A DNA stretch of 64,000 bases from positions 186,001-250,000 of the forward strand of contig NZ_JBPZHB010000009.1 in assembly GCF_051857545.1 (NCBI RefSeq). Direction: 5' to 3'. The position numbers and the translations under genes are program-made. Every line of letters starts with the position of its first letter. Positions within the stretch are counted from its first letter, which is position 1. This document shows, in pieces, positions 1-8,409 of the stretch. Below the pieces are notes generated by a model. It made no database searches. It was not told the origin of the DNA and worked only from the letters and a program-made list of their open reading frames with translations. This stretch comes from Larkinella sp051857545. Lineage in GTDB: Bacteria > Bacteroidota > Bacteroidia > Cytophagales > Spirosomataceae.

Positions 1-1125
1 GAAATTGATGTAGCCCGTCGCTTTTAGGCAACGCATGCAGGCATCCACCAGCGGATAGCCCGTTTGGCCGTCGCGCCAGGCCCGGTACTGCGCCGGGTTC
101 TCATTTTTTTGCAGCCCGTCGAAAGCCCGGTTGATGTTTTGAAACTCCATCCGGTCTTCGGATTCAAATTTCTGAATGAAATGGCAGTGCCAGCGCAATC
201 GCGAGGCAAAAGCATCGAATTGCCGGCGAAACGACATGCCATCGATGCTCTTTTTGGCCGTTAACTGCGCCTGAAAAACCTGCCGGATGCTCAGACAGCC
301 CCAGGCCAGGTAGGGCGACAGTCGGCTGCATCCCCGACGGCTGGCCAGCGGTTTGGAGATCGACCGGGCATAGAGCGAGATTCGCTTTGCCAGAAAACTG
401 TTCAGATAGCGGTAGGCATTCCGTTCTCCGCCCGGCTGAAACAGCGGGTGGGGTTCCTGCCACGCCGGGGGAAGGTCGGGACCGCGCTGGGCCCGATACC
501 ACTCGTCGGGCAAATCAGCCGGTTTCCAGCGGCTGAGGTCAGGATGTTGCTGGGGCGACCGCATGGTTTGTTGCCAGTCGTCCGCCCAGGTTTCCCGATT
601 TTTGAGCCCCCGGATCACGCCATTGGACGGAAATTCCCGCCAGGAAATACCGGCCTGACGACAGAACCGGGCCACGGCTTTATCGCGGTCGTAGGTCACT
701 TTCAGCCCCGTTTCTTCGTAGGAGAAAATAGTGTCGATCGTAAAAATCCGGTGAAGGACGTCGAACACCTCCGGCACACTCCGGTGAAAAATCCAGATGT
801 GGGGTGGGCCTTCCGGTTCCAGTGACTTAACCGATTCGGACTCATCGTCGAACACAAAGGGAAGCCACTCGTGATTGAATTTAGGAGCCACCGGCCCGGT
901 TTTTTCCAGCTCCGAAAGCTGCTGGTTCAGATCGGCCAGTGACTCGCTGACAAACCGCCAGTGGCGCAGATCATAATTCGGATCGGCGATGACTTCGGGT
1001 TCGAAAACGTATACCAGCAGCAGCGGCCGGTTACTCACGTTGAGGGCTGTCTGCAAAGGCGCATGATCGCGCAGGCGTAAATCACGCTTGAACCAGAGGA
1101 TGTTGACAGCAGGGCGATCGGTCAT
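1..1125 (-). CDS. Cryptochrome/DNA photolyase family protein, C-terminus beyond window
   Basis: The reading frame is open from an ATG at 1125 to the window edge (375 codons, no stop), so the C-terminus is missing. The N-terminus (MTDRPAVNILWFKRDLRLRD) is the typical start of the photolyase alpha/beta domain. The visible end, with WRDGQTGYPLVDACMRCL followed by ATGYINF, is the FAD-binding helical domain signature of cryptochromes and photolyases. Family members bind FAD and either repair UV-induced pyrimidine dimers or sense blue light; which applies here cannot be decided without the tail. The gene stands alone, with a long inverted repeat upstream separating it from the desaturase gene on the same strand. 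Confidence 0.88.
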   Translation of the reverse strand, partial: MTDRPAVNILWFKRDLRLRDHAPLQTALNVSNRPLLLVYVFEPEVIADPNYDLRHWRFVSESLADLNQQLSELEKTGPVAPKFNHEWLPFVFDDESESVKSLEPEGPPHIWIFHRSVPEVFDVLHRIFTIDTIFSYEETGLKVTYDRDKAVARFCRQAGISWREFPSNGVIRGLKNRETWADDWQQTMRSPQQHPDLSRWKPADLPDEWYRAQRGPDLPPAWQEPHPLFQPGGERNAYRYLNSFLAKRISLYARSISKPLASRRGCSRLSPYLAWGCLSIRQVFQAQLTAKKSIDGMSFRRQFDAFASRLRWHCHFIQKFESEDRMEFQNINRAFDGLQKNENPAQYRAWRDGQTGYPLVDACMRCLKATGYINF

Positions 1126-1489
1126 GAGCCAAAGTCGGGCTAAAAAAGCCTGAAAAACAGTGGACAATACAAGATCGTGTTGAATCTAAATGTTTGCGTT
1201 CTGGAGGAATTTTCAAATACAAACGCCCTGAACCCGGAAAAACCGCCTGGTGATCAGGCATGTGTAAGACCTGCTTTAGAACGTTGAGTTTCCTGGCCGC
1301 CTAGCGAGTGGCCTTTTCGCTTAGAAGTTGTTCGGAATTGCAAAGAATAATAAATGTAAAATGATGAATGCTAAATGTAAAAGTGCTGGATTGAGAGCTG
1401 CTTTTACATTTGGCATTCATCATTTTACATTTATTATTCCCTTCATTTTTGCCCTATTTTAAATCCTAAACAGGTGCTTATATGAGTTA
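1126..1489. other. Intergenic region dominated by a long inverted repeat
   Basis: This 364-base stretch lies between two minus-strand genes. Its only clear structure is the hairpin at 1346-1438. I see no convincing small gene here. The part nearest 1126 should hold the photolyase promoter, but I could not pick out a confident -33/-7 pair. Confidence 0.5.
1346..1438. repeat. 38-bp-arm inverted repeat downstream of desaturase
   Basis: Arms 1346-1383 and 1401-1438 are complementary over 38 positions with a single T/C difference (a G-U wobble in RNA), around a 17-base loop. The arms are AT-rich and built from short repeated words (AATGTAAAA, ATGATGAATG). It sits just after the desaturase stop and could terminate that transcript, but it is far longer than an ordinary intrinsic terminator. 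Confidence 0.85.
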
Positions 1490-2590
1490 TCAAGCCGCTT
1501 CGGCCAGTTCCTGCCGTCCCTGTCGTTTCAGGATGCGGTAGTGGGAATGCAGCGCGGAGAAAAACGTGGGATTTTCCAGGTAGGGCAACTCAAATTCTTC
1601 GGCGGTTTTTTTCACAATTTCCGTGATGGCCGGGTAGTGAATATGGCAGACTTTGGGAAACAGATGGTGTTCGATCTGGCGGTTTAGGCCACCGCAGAAG
1701 AAAGCGGCCGTCTTGCTCCGGGGGGCAAAATTAGCGGTCGTGCGCAACTGATGAACCGCCCAGGCTTCCTGAATGCTCATGCCGTTGACCGGAACCGGGA
1801 ATGACGTTCCTTCGACCAAATGCGCCATCTGAAAAACGATGGCGATCAAGGCCCCCTCCACCAGATGCATGACGACAAACCCCAGCGCAACCTGCCACCA
1901 AGCCAGATCCAAAACCAGGTAAGGAAGCACCAGAAAGCAGAAATAGTAGGCCGCTTTGGTTGCAAACAAGGTGATGTATTCATGCCGGGGATGGCGCGGA
2001 TTGGCGTGCTGTCCGATTTTCTTCTGGAAAAATTTCACAAAATCTTTCCGAAAAACCCAGGAAAGCGACGTCAGCGAATACAGCGGCAGGGCATACAGAT
2101 GCTGGTAGCGTTGCCACGGCCGGTAGCGTTCGCCGTCTTCCAGCCGAATCAGACCCGGTGCCACGTCGATATCTTCGTCGTGTCCAAAAATATTGGTGTA
2201 GGTATGATGAACAATGTTATGTGAAATTTTCCAGACGTACGGATTGGCCCCGATGAAGTAAAAACTACTGCTTAGTATTTTATTGAGCCAGTTTCGGGAC
2301 GAAAACGCACCGTGCATTGCGTCGTGCGATACATTGAAGCCAATAAATGCGGCAAAAATGCCCAACAAAACGGCCAGCCCCAGCATGGTCCAGGCGCTGA
2401 ACAGGTTGGAAATGATCAGGCCATACAGGAGTCCATAACCGCCTAAGAAAAAGATGGTTTTAAACCACATGGCGAAGTTGGCATTGGGCGAAATACCGTT
2501 TTCCTTAAAATAGGCATCAACTCGGCGACGAGCGGTGGCAAAGAACTGCGACCGACCGGTATTGGTAAATTTTACGGGTGTTTGCATCAA
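1490..2590 (-). CDS. Membrane fatty acid desaturase (acyl-lipid/acyl-CoA type)
   Basis: This 366-residue integral membrane protein carries the three histidine boxes of the front-end (delta-6-like) desaturase family: HDAMH at 89-93, HNIVHH at 124-129 and QIEHH at 305-309. These histidines bind the di-iron centre that, with O2 and an electron donor, places a double bond in a fatty acyl chain. Hydrophobic stretches around residues 45-85 and in the middle fit four membrane helices. There is no fused cytochrome b5 domain, so electrons must come from a separate carrier. Either of the two leading methionines could be the start. Regiospecificity cannot be read from the sequence. It probably adjusts membrane fluidity. 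Confidence 0.9.
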   Translation of the reverse strand: MMQTPVKFTNTGRSQFFATARRRVDAYFKENGISPNANFAMWFKTIFFLGGYGLLYGLIISNLFSAWTMLGLAVLLGIFAAFIGFNVSHDAMHGAFSSRNWLNKILSSSFYFIGANPYVWKISHNIVHHTYTNIFGHDEDIDVAPGLIRLEDGERYRPWQRYQHLYALPLYSLTSLSWVFRKDFVKFFQKKIGQHANPRHPRHEYITLFATKAAYYFCFLVLPYLVLDLAWWQVALGFVVMHLVEGALIAIVFQMAHLVEGTSFPVPVNGMSIQEAWAVHQLRTTANFAPRSKTAAFFCGGLNRQIEHHLFPKVCHIHYPAITEIVKKTAEEFELPYLENPTFFSALHSHYRILKRQGRQELAEAA

Positions 2591-2956
2591 TTCAAATCAG
2601 TTGACAAGCCGACCGGGTTCCTCAAATTTTCTGCGAGCCAGACAAAGGCCGGTTCTTGGAAGTACGACCGCACCAGACTGCCTGACATCTGGCAGGCGGG
2701 ATGGATCGGGAGTAACCAGGGGCTTCTATACTAACAAACAAATTGGATTAATGATTGAAGATTTATTGAAGGGCGTAATCCCTGACCTGTTAAATTGTAA
2801 ATTTTACGACGTGGAAAATTACTACCCAAATTTCTATTTTCCACTACGATCCGAATTTATTTACACAAACGGCTATCGCATCGGGTCACAAGCCGCACTA
2901 AAACAACAACTTGTTGCCTAAAACAAAAACCGCCAGCAGAAGGCAGGTGTCGACGT
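2591..2956. other. Intergenic region upstream of desaturase
   Basis: This 366-base region lies between two minus-strand genes. It is AT-rich in its middle and should include the desaturase promoter near 2591. A short palindromic repeat occurs at 2678-2700. A plus-strand open frame runs across it (2535-2921), but it overlaps the desaturase start, resembles no protein I know and is not credible as a gene. Confidence 0.4.
2678..2700. repeat. Short palindromic repeat (CCCGCCTGCCA family)
   Basis: The sequence CTGCCTGACATCTGGCAG is nearly self-complementary and is followed by GCGGG. Its reverse complement begins CCCGCCTGCCA, the same word that starts the palindrome in the hairpin at 9868-9903, so the two may belong to one small dispersed family. 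Confidence 0.45.
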
Positions 2957-4315
2957 TTATTGGGTCAAAAAATCCCGAAACCACTGTCCCGATTGTTTCA
3001 CAATTCGCTGCTGGGTGGGGTAGTCGACGTAGACCAGTCCGAAGCGGGGGCGGTAACCTTCGGCCCATTCAAAATTGTCCATCAGCGACCACGCAAAATA
3101 ACCGCCGACCTTGAAGCCCTCCTGTTTGGCGCGCAACACTTCCCGAAGGTAGGCCTGGTAGAAGGCCACCCGCTGCGGATCGTCGACCACGCCGTTTTCC
3201 AACCGATCCGGAAATGCCGCCCCGTTCTCGGTGATGATGATTTCGTTGACTTTTTCGTAGGCCGAAAACTGGCGGATCACCTGATAAATCCCTTCCGGAT
3301 ACACTTCCCACGCCATGTCGGTCGTCCCGGTCACCTGCCGCCGGTGGGGTTTCACCTCCCGCGCCCAGAAATACGGCGTCAACCAGTCGTGCCGCACCAC
3401 CAGCCGGAAGTAGTTTTGCAGGCCGATAAAATCGAAATCGAAAGCCGCCCGTTGCAGATCGCCGAGGTTGGCATATTTGGTCATGATCTGTTTTAGCAAG
3501 GGCGCTTCCCGAACCGGATAGCCCAGCCCCAGACTGGGTTCGATGAACAGCCGGTTGCCCAGCGCGTCGATCCGGGCGGCTGCCCGAACATCCCGCACCT
3601 GCTGCGTGTGGGGTTCGACCGGGGCGCAGAAAAGCGTGGTGCCAATCCGGGCGTGAGGCACGTTCCGGCGAATGATCCGCCCGCCTTCGCCCTGACAGAT
3701 CACGGCATGATGAACCGCCGGCAGAAAATTCCATAGCCCCCGCCGACCCGGCGCGTGAATACCGGCAAAATAACCGCCCGCCGTAAACACCAGCGGCTCG
3801 TTCAGTACCATCCAGTTTTTGACCTTGTGGCCAAAGGCTTTGGTGCAACAATCGACAAATTCGGAAAACCAGCGAATGACCGCGCGGTTGGTCCAGCCGC
3901 CTTTGGCTTCGAGGGCGTGGGGTAAATCCCAGTGGTAGAGCGTAACCCAGGGTTCAATGCCCATCGCCAGACAGGTGTCGATCAGGCGGTTGTAAAAAGC
4001 CAGCCCCCGTTCGTTGACGCGGCCCGTTCCGTCGGGCATGATCCGCGACCACGACAGGGAAAAGCGGAAAGCCTTGAAACCCAGACTTTTTAACAAAGCC
4101 AGATCGGTTTCGTAGCGGTGGTAAAACTCGCAGGCCACGTCACCGTGGTCCCGCAACCGCCCCCAGCGTTTGTCGTGCGTGAAGGTGTCCCAAATAGAAG
4201 GTCCGCGTCCGTCGGTCTGGTGAGCGCCTTCGATCTGATAGGCGGCTGTGGCCGCTCCCCAGACAAAGTCGGCCCCGAAATCCTGACGGGAAAAGGATGA
4301 TAATGAAGGATACAA
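2957..4315 (-). CDS. Beta-glucosidase, glycoside hydrolase family 1
   Basis: The 452-residue protein matches GH1 along its full length. It starts with the family signature FVWGAATAAYQIEGA, has the acid/base glutamate in LNEP (Glu173) and the nucleophile in ITENG (Glu363), and contains the YHWDLP strand at 127-132. GH1 enzymes cleave terminal beta-glucosides or related beta-glycosides with retention of configuration. No signal peptide is seen, so it is probably cytoplasmic and acts on imported disaccharides. The start at 4315 is the natural one for the family. It is divergent from the glycosyltransferase at 4507. Confidence 0.95.
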   Translation of the reverse strand: MYPSLSSFSRQDFGADFVWGAATAAYQIEGAHQTDGRGPSIWDTFTHDKRWGRLRDHGDVACEFYHRYETDLALLKSLGFKAFRFSLSWSRIMPDGTGRVNERGLAFYNRLIDTCLAMGIEPWVTLYHWDLPHALEAKGGWTNRAVIRWFSEFVDCCTKAFGHKVKNWMVLNEPLVFTAGGYFAGIHAPGRRGLWNFLPAVHHAVICQGEGGRIIRRNVPHARIGTTLFCAPVEPHTQQVRDVRAAARIDALGNRLFIEPSLGLGYPVREAPLLKQIMTKYANLGDLQRAAFDFDFIGLQNYFRLVVRHDWLTPYFWAREVKPHRRQVTGTTDMAWEVYPEGIYQVIRQFSAYEKVNEIIITENGAAFPDRLENGVVDDPQRVAFYQAYLREVLRAKQEGFKVGGYFAWSLMDNFEWAEGYRPRFGLVYVDYPTQQRIVKQSGQWFRDFLTQ

Positions 4316-4506
4316 AAGCGGTACAAAGGAAGATTGAACGCGGAAAGGTAGCGGGTTTCGGGCGGCATCGACCCCTCCAGCCTGTTAAGAAAGTGTTAAG
4401 AAAACTGTAAAAAACCGCCGGATACGCACGCATTGATAACCGGACCGTAAAATTCATGTAACCCTGTCAACGTAGCTTCGCTTCCGAAAACCGTACAATT
4501 ACTTTC

Positions 4507-5673
4507 ATGCGATTATTGTTTCTGGTACAGGGCGAAGGTCGCGGCCACCTGACGCAGGCTCTTTCGTTTGCTCAGTTGGTCGAAACCGCTGGTCATGAGG
4601 TAGTTGGTGCGTTGGTGGGAGTTACCCAAAACCGCCCGACACCTGCTTTTTTCAGCGAGCAGTTCCCGGCTCCGATCACACCCCTGCCCAGTCCCGGACT
4701 GGTCTACCACACCCGGACCAATGCGCTGCAACCTTCCAGAACGGCGCTAAAAGCGGTTTTAAACGCCCGAATCTACCGGCGCAGCATGCGTCAGATTCGG
4801 GATGCGATTGAAACCCTGAAACCGGATCTGGTCATTAATTTTTATGAACTGCTGGGCGGACTGACCTACGGTTTTTACCGTCCGACGGTTCCGATGCTCT
4901 GCGTGGCCCACCAGTATCTGGCTTTTCACCCCCGGTTTTTCTTTCCGAAAGGTCAGCTTCTGGACCGTATGCTGTTCAAACTCACCTCCCGGCTCACGGC
5001 CTGGGGTGCCCGGGAACTGCTGGCGTTATCTTTCGATCAGCAGCCCGACGTGCCGGGCAGCCGGGTGCGCGTGGTTCCTCCCCTGCTGCGTCGGGAAGCC
5101 ACCGAACGCAATCCGACATCCGGCGATTTTTTGCTGGCCTACACCACCCATCCCGGTTTGGTGTCCCAACTGGTGAAGGCCCATCAGCAACACCCGGATC
5201 TGCCCATGCGTTGTTTTCATGCGGGAACAAAGGCGGCAGAAGAGCGGATCGACGCAACCCTCACCTACCACGCCATCCACAGCCAACGGTTTCTGGAAGC
5301 CATGCAGGACTGCCGGGCCGTGGTGACTACGGCCGGTTTTGAAGCCGTTTGCGAAGCCTTTTACCTGGGAAAACCCGTCCTGATGATTCCCCAACCCAAC
5401 CATTTCGAACAGGCCTGCAATGCGCTGGATGGTCAGCGGGCCGGGGTTGGCGTTGCTTCCAACACCTTCGACCTGAGCCGTTTGCTTGATTTTATGCCCC
5501 ACTACGATGCCAACGCCAGCGAACAGTTCCGGGCCTGGCACGGGCGGGGCTATTTCCTATTTCTGGCGGCTTTAAACCGGGCGGTCAGCCCGGAAAGCTC
5601 CAACCGAAAGCCCAGACAGCGGTCGAAGACCCTGTCTGCGGCTGGGAATGGCAGCATTTTTACCACAAAATGA
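4507..5673 (+). CDS. Glycosyltransferase, GT-B fold (MurG/GT28-like)
   Basis: This 388-residue protein starts with MRLLFLVQGEGRGHLTQA, the glycine-rich GxGxGH loop of GT-B enzymes that act on lipid-linked acceptors. Near residues 275-320 it has the donor-sugar-nucleotide motif TTAGFEAVCEA, then LGKPVLMIPQPNHFEQACNA, as in MurG-like and DGDG-synthase-like transferases. It has no signal peptide, so it probably acts at the inner face of the inner membrane. Donor and acceptor are unknown. It precedes the metallophosphoesterase gene by 44 bases on the same strand and is likely co-transcribed. The last 25 residues are basic and low in complexity. Confidence 0.75.
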   Translation: MRLLFLVQGEGRGHLTQALSFAQLVETAGHEVVGALVGVTQNRPTPAFFSEQFPAPITPLPSPGLVYHTRTNALQPSRTALKAVLNARIYRRSMRQIRDAIETLKPDLVINFYELLGGLTYGFYRPTVPMLCVAHQYLAFHPRFFFPKGQLLDRMLFKLTSRLTAWGARELLALSFDQQPDVPGSRVRVVPPLLRREATERNPTSGDFLLAYTTHPGLVSQLVKAHQQHPDLPMRCFHAGTKAAEERIDATLTYHAIHSQRFLEAMQDCRAVVTTAGFEAVCEAFYLGKPVLMIPQPNHFEQACNALDGQRAGVGVASNTFDLSRLLDFMPHYDANASEQFRAWHGRGYFLFLAALNRAVSPESSNRKPRQRSKTLSAAGNGSIFTTK

Positions 5674-5717
5674 TTACATTGAATCACTAAATCGGTCTAC
5701 TCTTCTCATTTCCAAAC

Positions 5718-7325
5718 ATGCTTTTCATTCCTACCTTACGCGGGCTGCTGTCCGGTACCTTGTTGACGGTTTCGGTGCTGGCTCAGGCCCAACATACCGC
5801 CCAGGGCTTTGTTTTTGAAGACCGCAACCAGAATGGCAAAAAAGACCGCACCGAACCGGGGCTGGCTCAGGTGCCGGTTTCCAATGGCCGCGAAGTGGTG
5901 CTGACGGATGCAAAGGGTCAGTATCAACTGCCGGTCGGGCTGGATCATATTCTTTTTGTGATCAAGCCGACAGGCTACAAACTGCCCGTCAACGCCCAGA
6001 ATTTGCCCCAGTTCTTTTACCGGCACAAACCCAACGGCTCTCCGCAACTGAAATTTCCGGGCGTTGTCCCCACGGGCCCCTTGCCCAAATCCGTCGATTT
6101 CGCGCTGACGAAACAGGACGAGCCGGATCAATACCAGATTCTGGTGTTTGGCGATCCGCAGGCCTACACCACGGAGCAGATTGCCCATTTCGACCGGGGG
6201 GTGGTTTCCGAACTCCAGGGCAAAACCGGCAATTTCCGCTTTGGCATCAGCCTGGGCGATCTGGTGGGCGACAATCCGGCCTTGTTCGGTGCCTACAATA
6301 CCGTCATTCGCAAACTCGATCTGCCGTGGTTTCAGGTCATGGGCAATCACGATATGAACTACGATGTCAAAGTGGATAGTCTGTCGGACGAAAGTTTCGA
6401 GGCTATGTACGGTCCCAACACCTACGCATTCACGCAGGGAAAAGTCCATTTCATCGTTCTGGATGACATTCTCTATCCCGACCCGCGCGACCAGAATGGT
6501 TACCAAGGCGGTTTACGCCCCGATCAACTGGCGTTTGTCGAAAACGACTTGAAACACGTACCGAAAGATCATCTGGTGGTTTTGTGCCATCACATTCCGC
6601 TGTCCAGCGAGGGCGCGGGAGAAACGTTTCGGATAGCCGACCGCCAGCGGTTGTTCAATGCGCTCAAAGACTTCCCACATACGTTGTCGCTCTCGGCTCA
6701 TACGCACATTCAGCAGCACTTCTTTTACGGCAAGGAGGCCGGGCTGGATCGGGTCAATCCGCACCACGAATACAACGTCGGCACGACGTCGGGCGACTGG
6801 TATTCCGGCGAAAACAACGCGCAGGGCGTACCGGTTTCAACGATGCGCGATGGAACGCCCAAAGGCTATATGTTCCTGACTTTCAACGGCAATCAGTATT
6901 CGTTCGACTACCGGATTGCCAACCATCCCGAAACTTACAAGATTGGTTTGTATGCACCGAAAGCGATTACCAAAGGACAGGTGGGCCGTAACGACCTGTA
7001 TGCCAACTTCTTCCAGGGCAGCAAGCGCGATTCGCTGGAATATCGCATCGGACAGGGAGCCTGGAAACCGATGACCCGGGTCGAGGAAGCCGATCCCGGA
7101 TTGCTCGGCGTTCGGTACCGATATGATTCTGCCGAACAGCCATTGGGCGGAACGAAACCTTCTGCGCCTATTCTGTCGACGCATTTGTGGAAGGCCAAAC
7201 TGGGCGGTGACCTGCCCGCTGGCGATCACACCATCGAAGTGCGTGCCAGAGATGCCTACGGCCGGATGTTTACCGCCAACACGGTTTTTAAGGTAGTTGC
7301 AGCCACTGCGGTTTCTGAAAAATAG
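5718..7325 (+). CDS. Exported calcineurin-like metallophosphoesterase with flanking beta domains
   Basis: The protein has 535 residues. An N-terminal signal sequence (about 1-24, ending AQAQ) is followed by a SdrD-B-like/MetallophosN domain (about 28-130, with the Ca-binding-like FEDRNQNGKKD). The catalytic domain shows every metal motif: GDPQ 145-148, GDLVGDN 180-186, GNHD 209-212, HH 291-292 and SAHTH near 326-330. A C-terminal beta domain (about 370-530) matches the MetallophosC arrangement. It is a periplasmic or surface phosphoesterase using a dinuclear metal site. The substrate is unknown; the upstream glycosyltransferase suggests a glycan or lipid phosphate. Confidence 0.88.
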   Translation: MLFIPTLRGLLSGTLLTVSVLAQAQHTAQGFVFEDRNQNGKKDRTEPGLAQVPVSNGREVVLTDAKGQYQLPVGLDHILFVIKPTGYKLPVNAQNLPQFFYRHKPNGSPQLKFPGVVPTGPLPKSVDFALTKQDEPDQYQILVFGDPQAYTTEQIAHFDRGVVSELQGKTGNFRFGISLGDLVGDNPALFGAYNTVIRKLDLPWFQVMGNHDMNYDVKVDSLSDESFEAMYGPNTYAFTQGKVHFIVLDDILYPDPRDQNGYQGGLRPDQLAFVENDLKHVPKDHLVVLCHHIPLSSEGAGETFRIADRQRLFNALKDFPHTLSLSAHTHIQQHFFYGKEAGLDRVNPHHEYNVGTTSGDWYSGENNAQGVPVSTMRDGTPKGYMFLTFNGNQYSFDYRIANHPETYKIGLYAPKAITKGQVGRNDLYANFFQGSKRDSLEYRIGQGAWKPMTRVEEADPGLLGVRYRYDSAEQPLGGTKPSAPILSTHLWKAKLGGDLPAGDHTIEVRARDAYGRMFTANTVFKVVAATAVSEK

Positions 7326-7358
7326 ACCTGAAACCTTAACAGAAACTTAACATTGGGC

Positions 7359-7405
7359 TTTTGTTTCCGGCTATTTTTTTGTATTTGTTTGTAGATTTTT
7401 TTATT
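7359..7405 (+). promoter_or_regulatory. Conserved upstream element of the histone-like gene, copy A
   Basis: TTTTG at 7359-7363 is followed after 18 bases by TATTTGTTTG (7382-7391), then TAGATTTTTTTATT. The 20 bases at 7386-7405 are identical to 20369-20388, ahead of the paralogous gene, and the spacing to an upstream ACTTAACA block is the same in both. It resembles a Bacteroidota -33/-7 promoter followed by a conserved 5' leader. Confidence 0.5.
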
Positions 7406-7435
7406 CCCAGGAATACCATCAAACCAACACACTGT

Positions 7436-7654
7436 ATGAAGGCCCAAAAGAAGGCACTGGCTACCGATATTTCAACTTCTGTCGAATCAAAACTGGCCGA
7501 AATTGGTGAACAATCGAAGAAGGTCAAAAAGATGATTCAGCAATCGGCAAAGAAGCTGGCCGCCAAACTGATCAAAGTGACTAAAAAAGAAGAGAAAAAG
7601 AAGCTCAAGGCCAAGAAAACGAAAAAAGCAAAACCCGCAGCAGCCATTCATTAA
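7436..7654 (+). CDS. Small lysine/alanine-rich histone H1-like protein
   Basis: This 72-residue protein is very rich in lysine, with a C-terminal run of alternating Lys/Ala/Glu, like the Hc1/histone H1-like DNA-binding proteins of bacteria. The first 30 residues (KALATDISTSVESKLAEIGE, then QSKKVKK) are close to those of the protein at 20419, so the two are paralogues. An upstream ATG in the same frame (7361) would add a hydrophobic stretch encoded by the conserved leader and is rejected. It probably binds and compacts DNA; this is inference from composition. A strong terminator follows immediately. Confidence 0.75.
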   Translation: MKAQKKALATDISTSVESKLAEIGEQSKKVKKMIQQSAKKLAAKLIKVTKKEEKKKLKAKKTKKAKPAAAIH

Positions 7655-7660
7655 AATAAA

Positions 7661-7696
7661 AAGAACCCGGAAGCAACATCTTCCGGGTTCTTTTTT
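7661..7696 (+). terminator. Intrinsic terminator after histone-like gene
   Basis: Arms AAGAACCCGGAAG (7661-7673) and CTTCCGGGTTCTT (7680-7692) pair perfectly over 13 bases with a 6-base loop and run into a T tract. It begins six bases after the stop codon. Confidence 0.93.
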
Positions 7697-7786
7697 AGCT
7701 AAAAACTTCGCAAACCGTTCACATTTCCTTTACGCTGGGGTCATTTTCGAGTTGCACCTTTACGCAAACATTCCGAAACCCGTTGC

Positions 7787-8281
7787 GTGACTCAATCTCT
7801 GCGTGAACTGCTGCTCCGACGACTCAACCAGGTATTCTGGTTAGTTTTGCTCATGAGTCTGGCCGGATGGGGAGCCTGGCGTTTCTCTCGATTGGCCACT
7901 CCGGCGAATGAATCCATGCCAACCAACCGAATCGACCGGGATTTTCAACAACTTCATCTCCAATCCATTACCTCGCTCGATTCTTCGGTAAACGGGCTTC
8001 GGATGGCGGTGATCAGCGGGGAATCGGAACCCGTACTGCTCGCCCTGACCGAACAACTCCGACAGAAGGCGCAGGAAGTCACACTCCTGTCATCGTCCCG
8101 AGAAACCGTATTAGTCCCCCACTCGTCGGTTATCCAGCCTTTGCTGCTGGATCAATGCCAGAAATTCCGGCAGCTTCTGCATCGAAGGGCATCGGTTCGT
8201 TTGCTCTCTCAACACCTCGCCGAATTTCAGTCGCAAGTCCGGCATCTCCAATACCGGGTTGCGGGGGATTATCACCCCTAG
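7787..8281 (+). CDS. Hypothetical single-pass membrane protein
   Basis: I do not recognise this 164-residue protein. Residues about 16-32 (FWLVLLMSLAGWGAWRF) form one membrane helix after a basic N-terminus, so most of the chain should face the periplasm. The rest is leucine- and glutamine-rich and probably helical, in the style of a four-helix sensor or coiled-coil domain. It begins GTG at 7787, soon after the terminator. No enzyme motif is seen, and it is isolated in its own transcript context. Confidence 0.55.
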   Translation: MTQSLRELLLRRLNQVFWLVLLMSLAGWGAWRFSRLATPANESMPTNRIDRDFQQLHLQSITSLDSSVNGLRMAVISGESEPVLLALTEQLRQKAQEVTLLSSSRETVLVPHSSVIQPLLLDQCQKFRQLLHRRASVRLLSQHLAEFQSQVRHLQYRVAGDYHP

Positions 8282-8409
8282 AAGCGGTTGTCTTTGTGTT
8301 AATTCGACAGATCTTCATTTCTTCAAGTCATCATCTTTCCTTAAAACTGGGGTAAAATGCGATTGGCTTCTTTGCATGATCAATTTTACTTCACAATAGC
8401 TTCTTATCC

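Noticed and set aside
2535..2921. 128-codon plus-strand frame upstream of the beta-glucosidase
   Set aside because: It overlaps the desaturase start on the opposite strand, crosses a palindromic repeat and shows no family resemblance.
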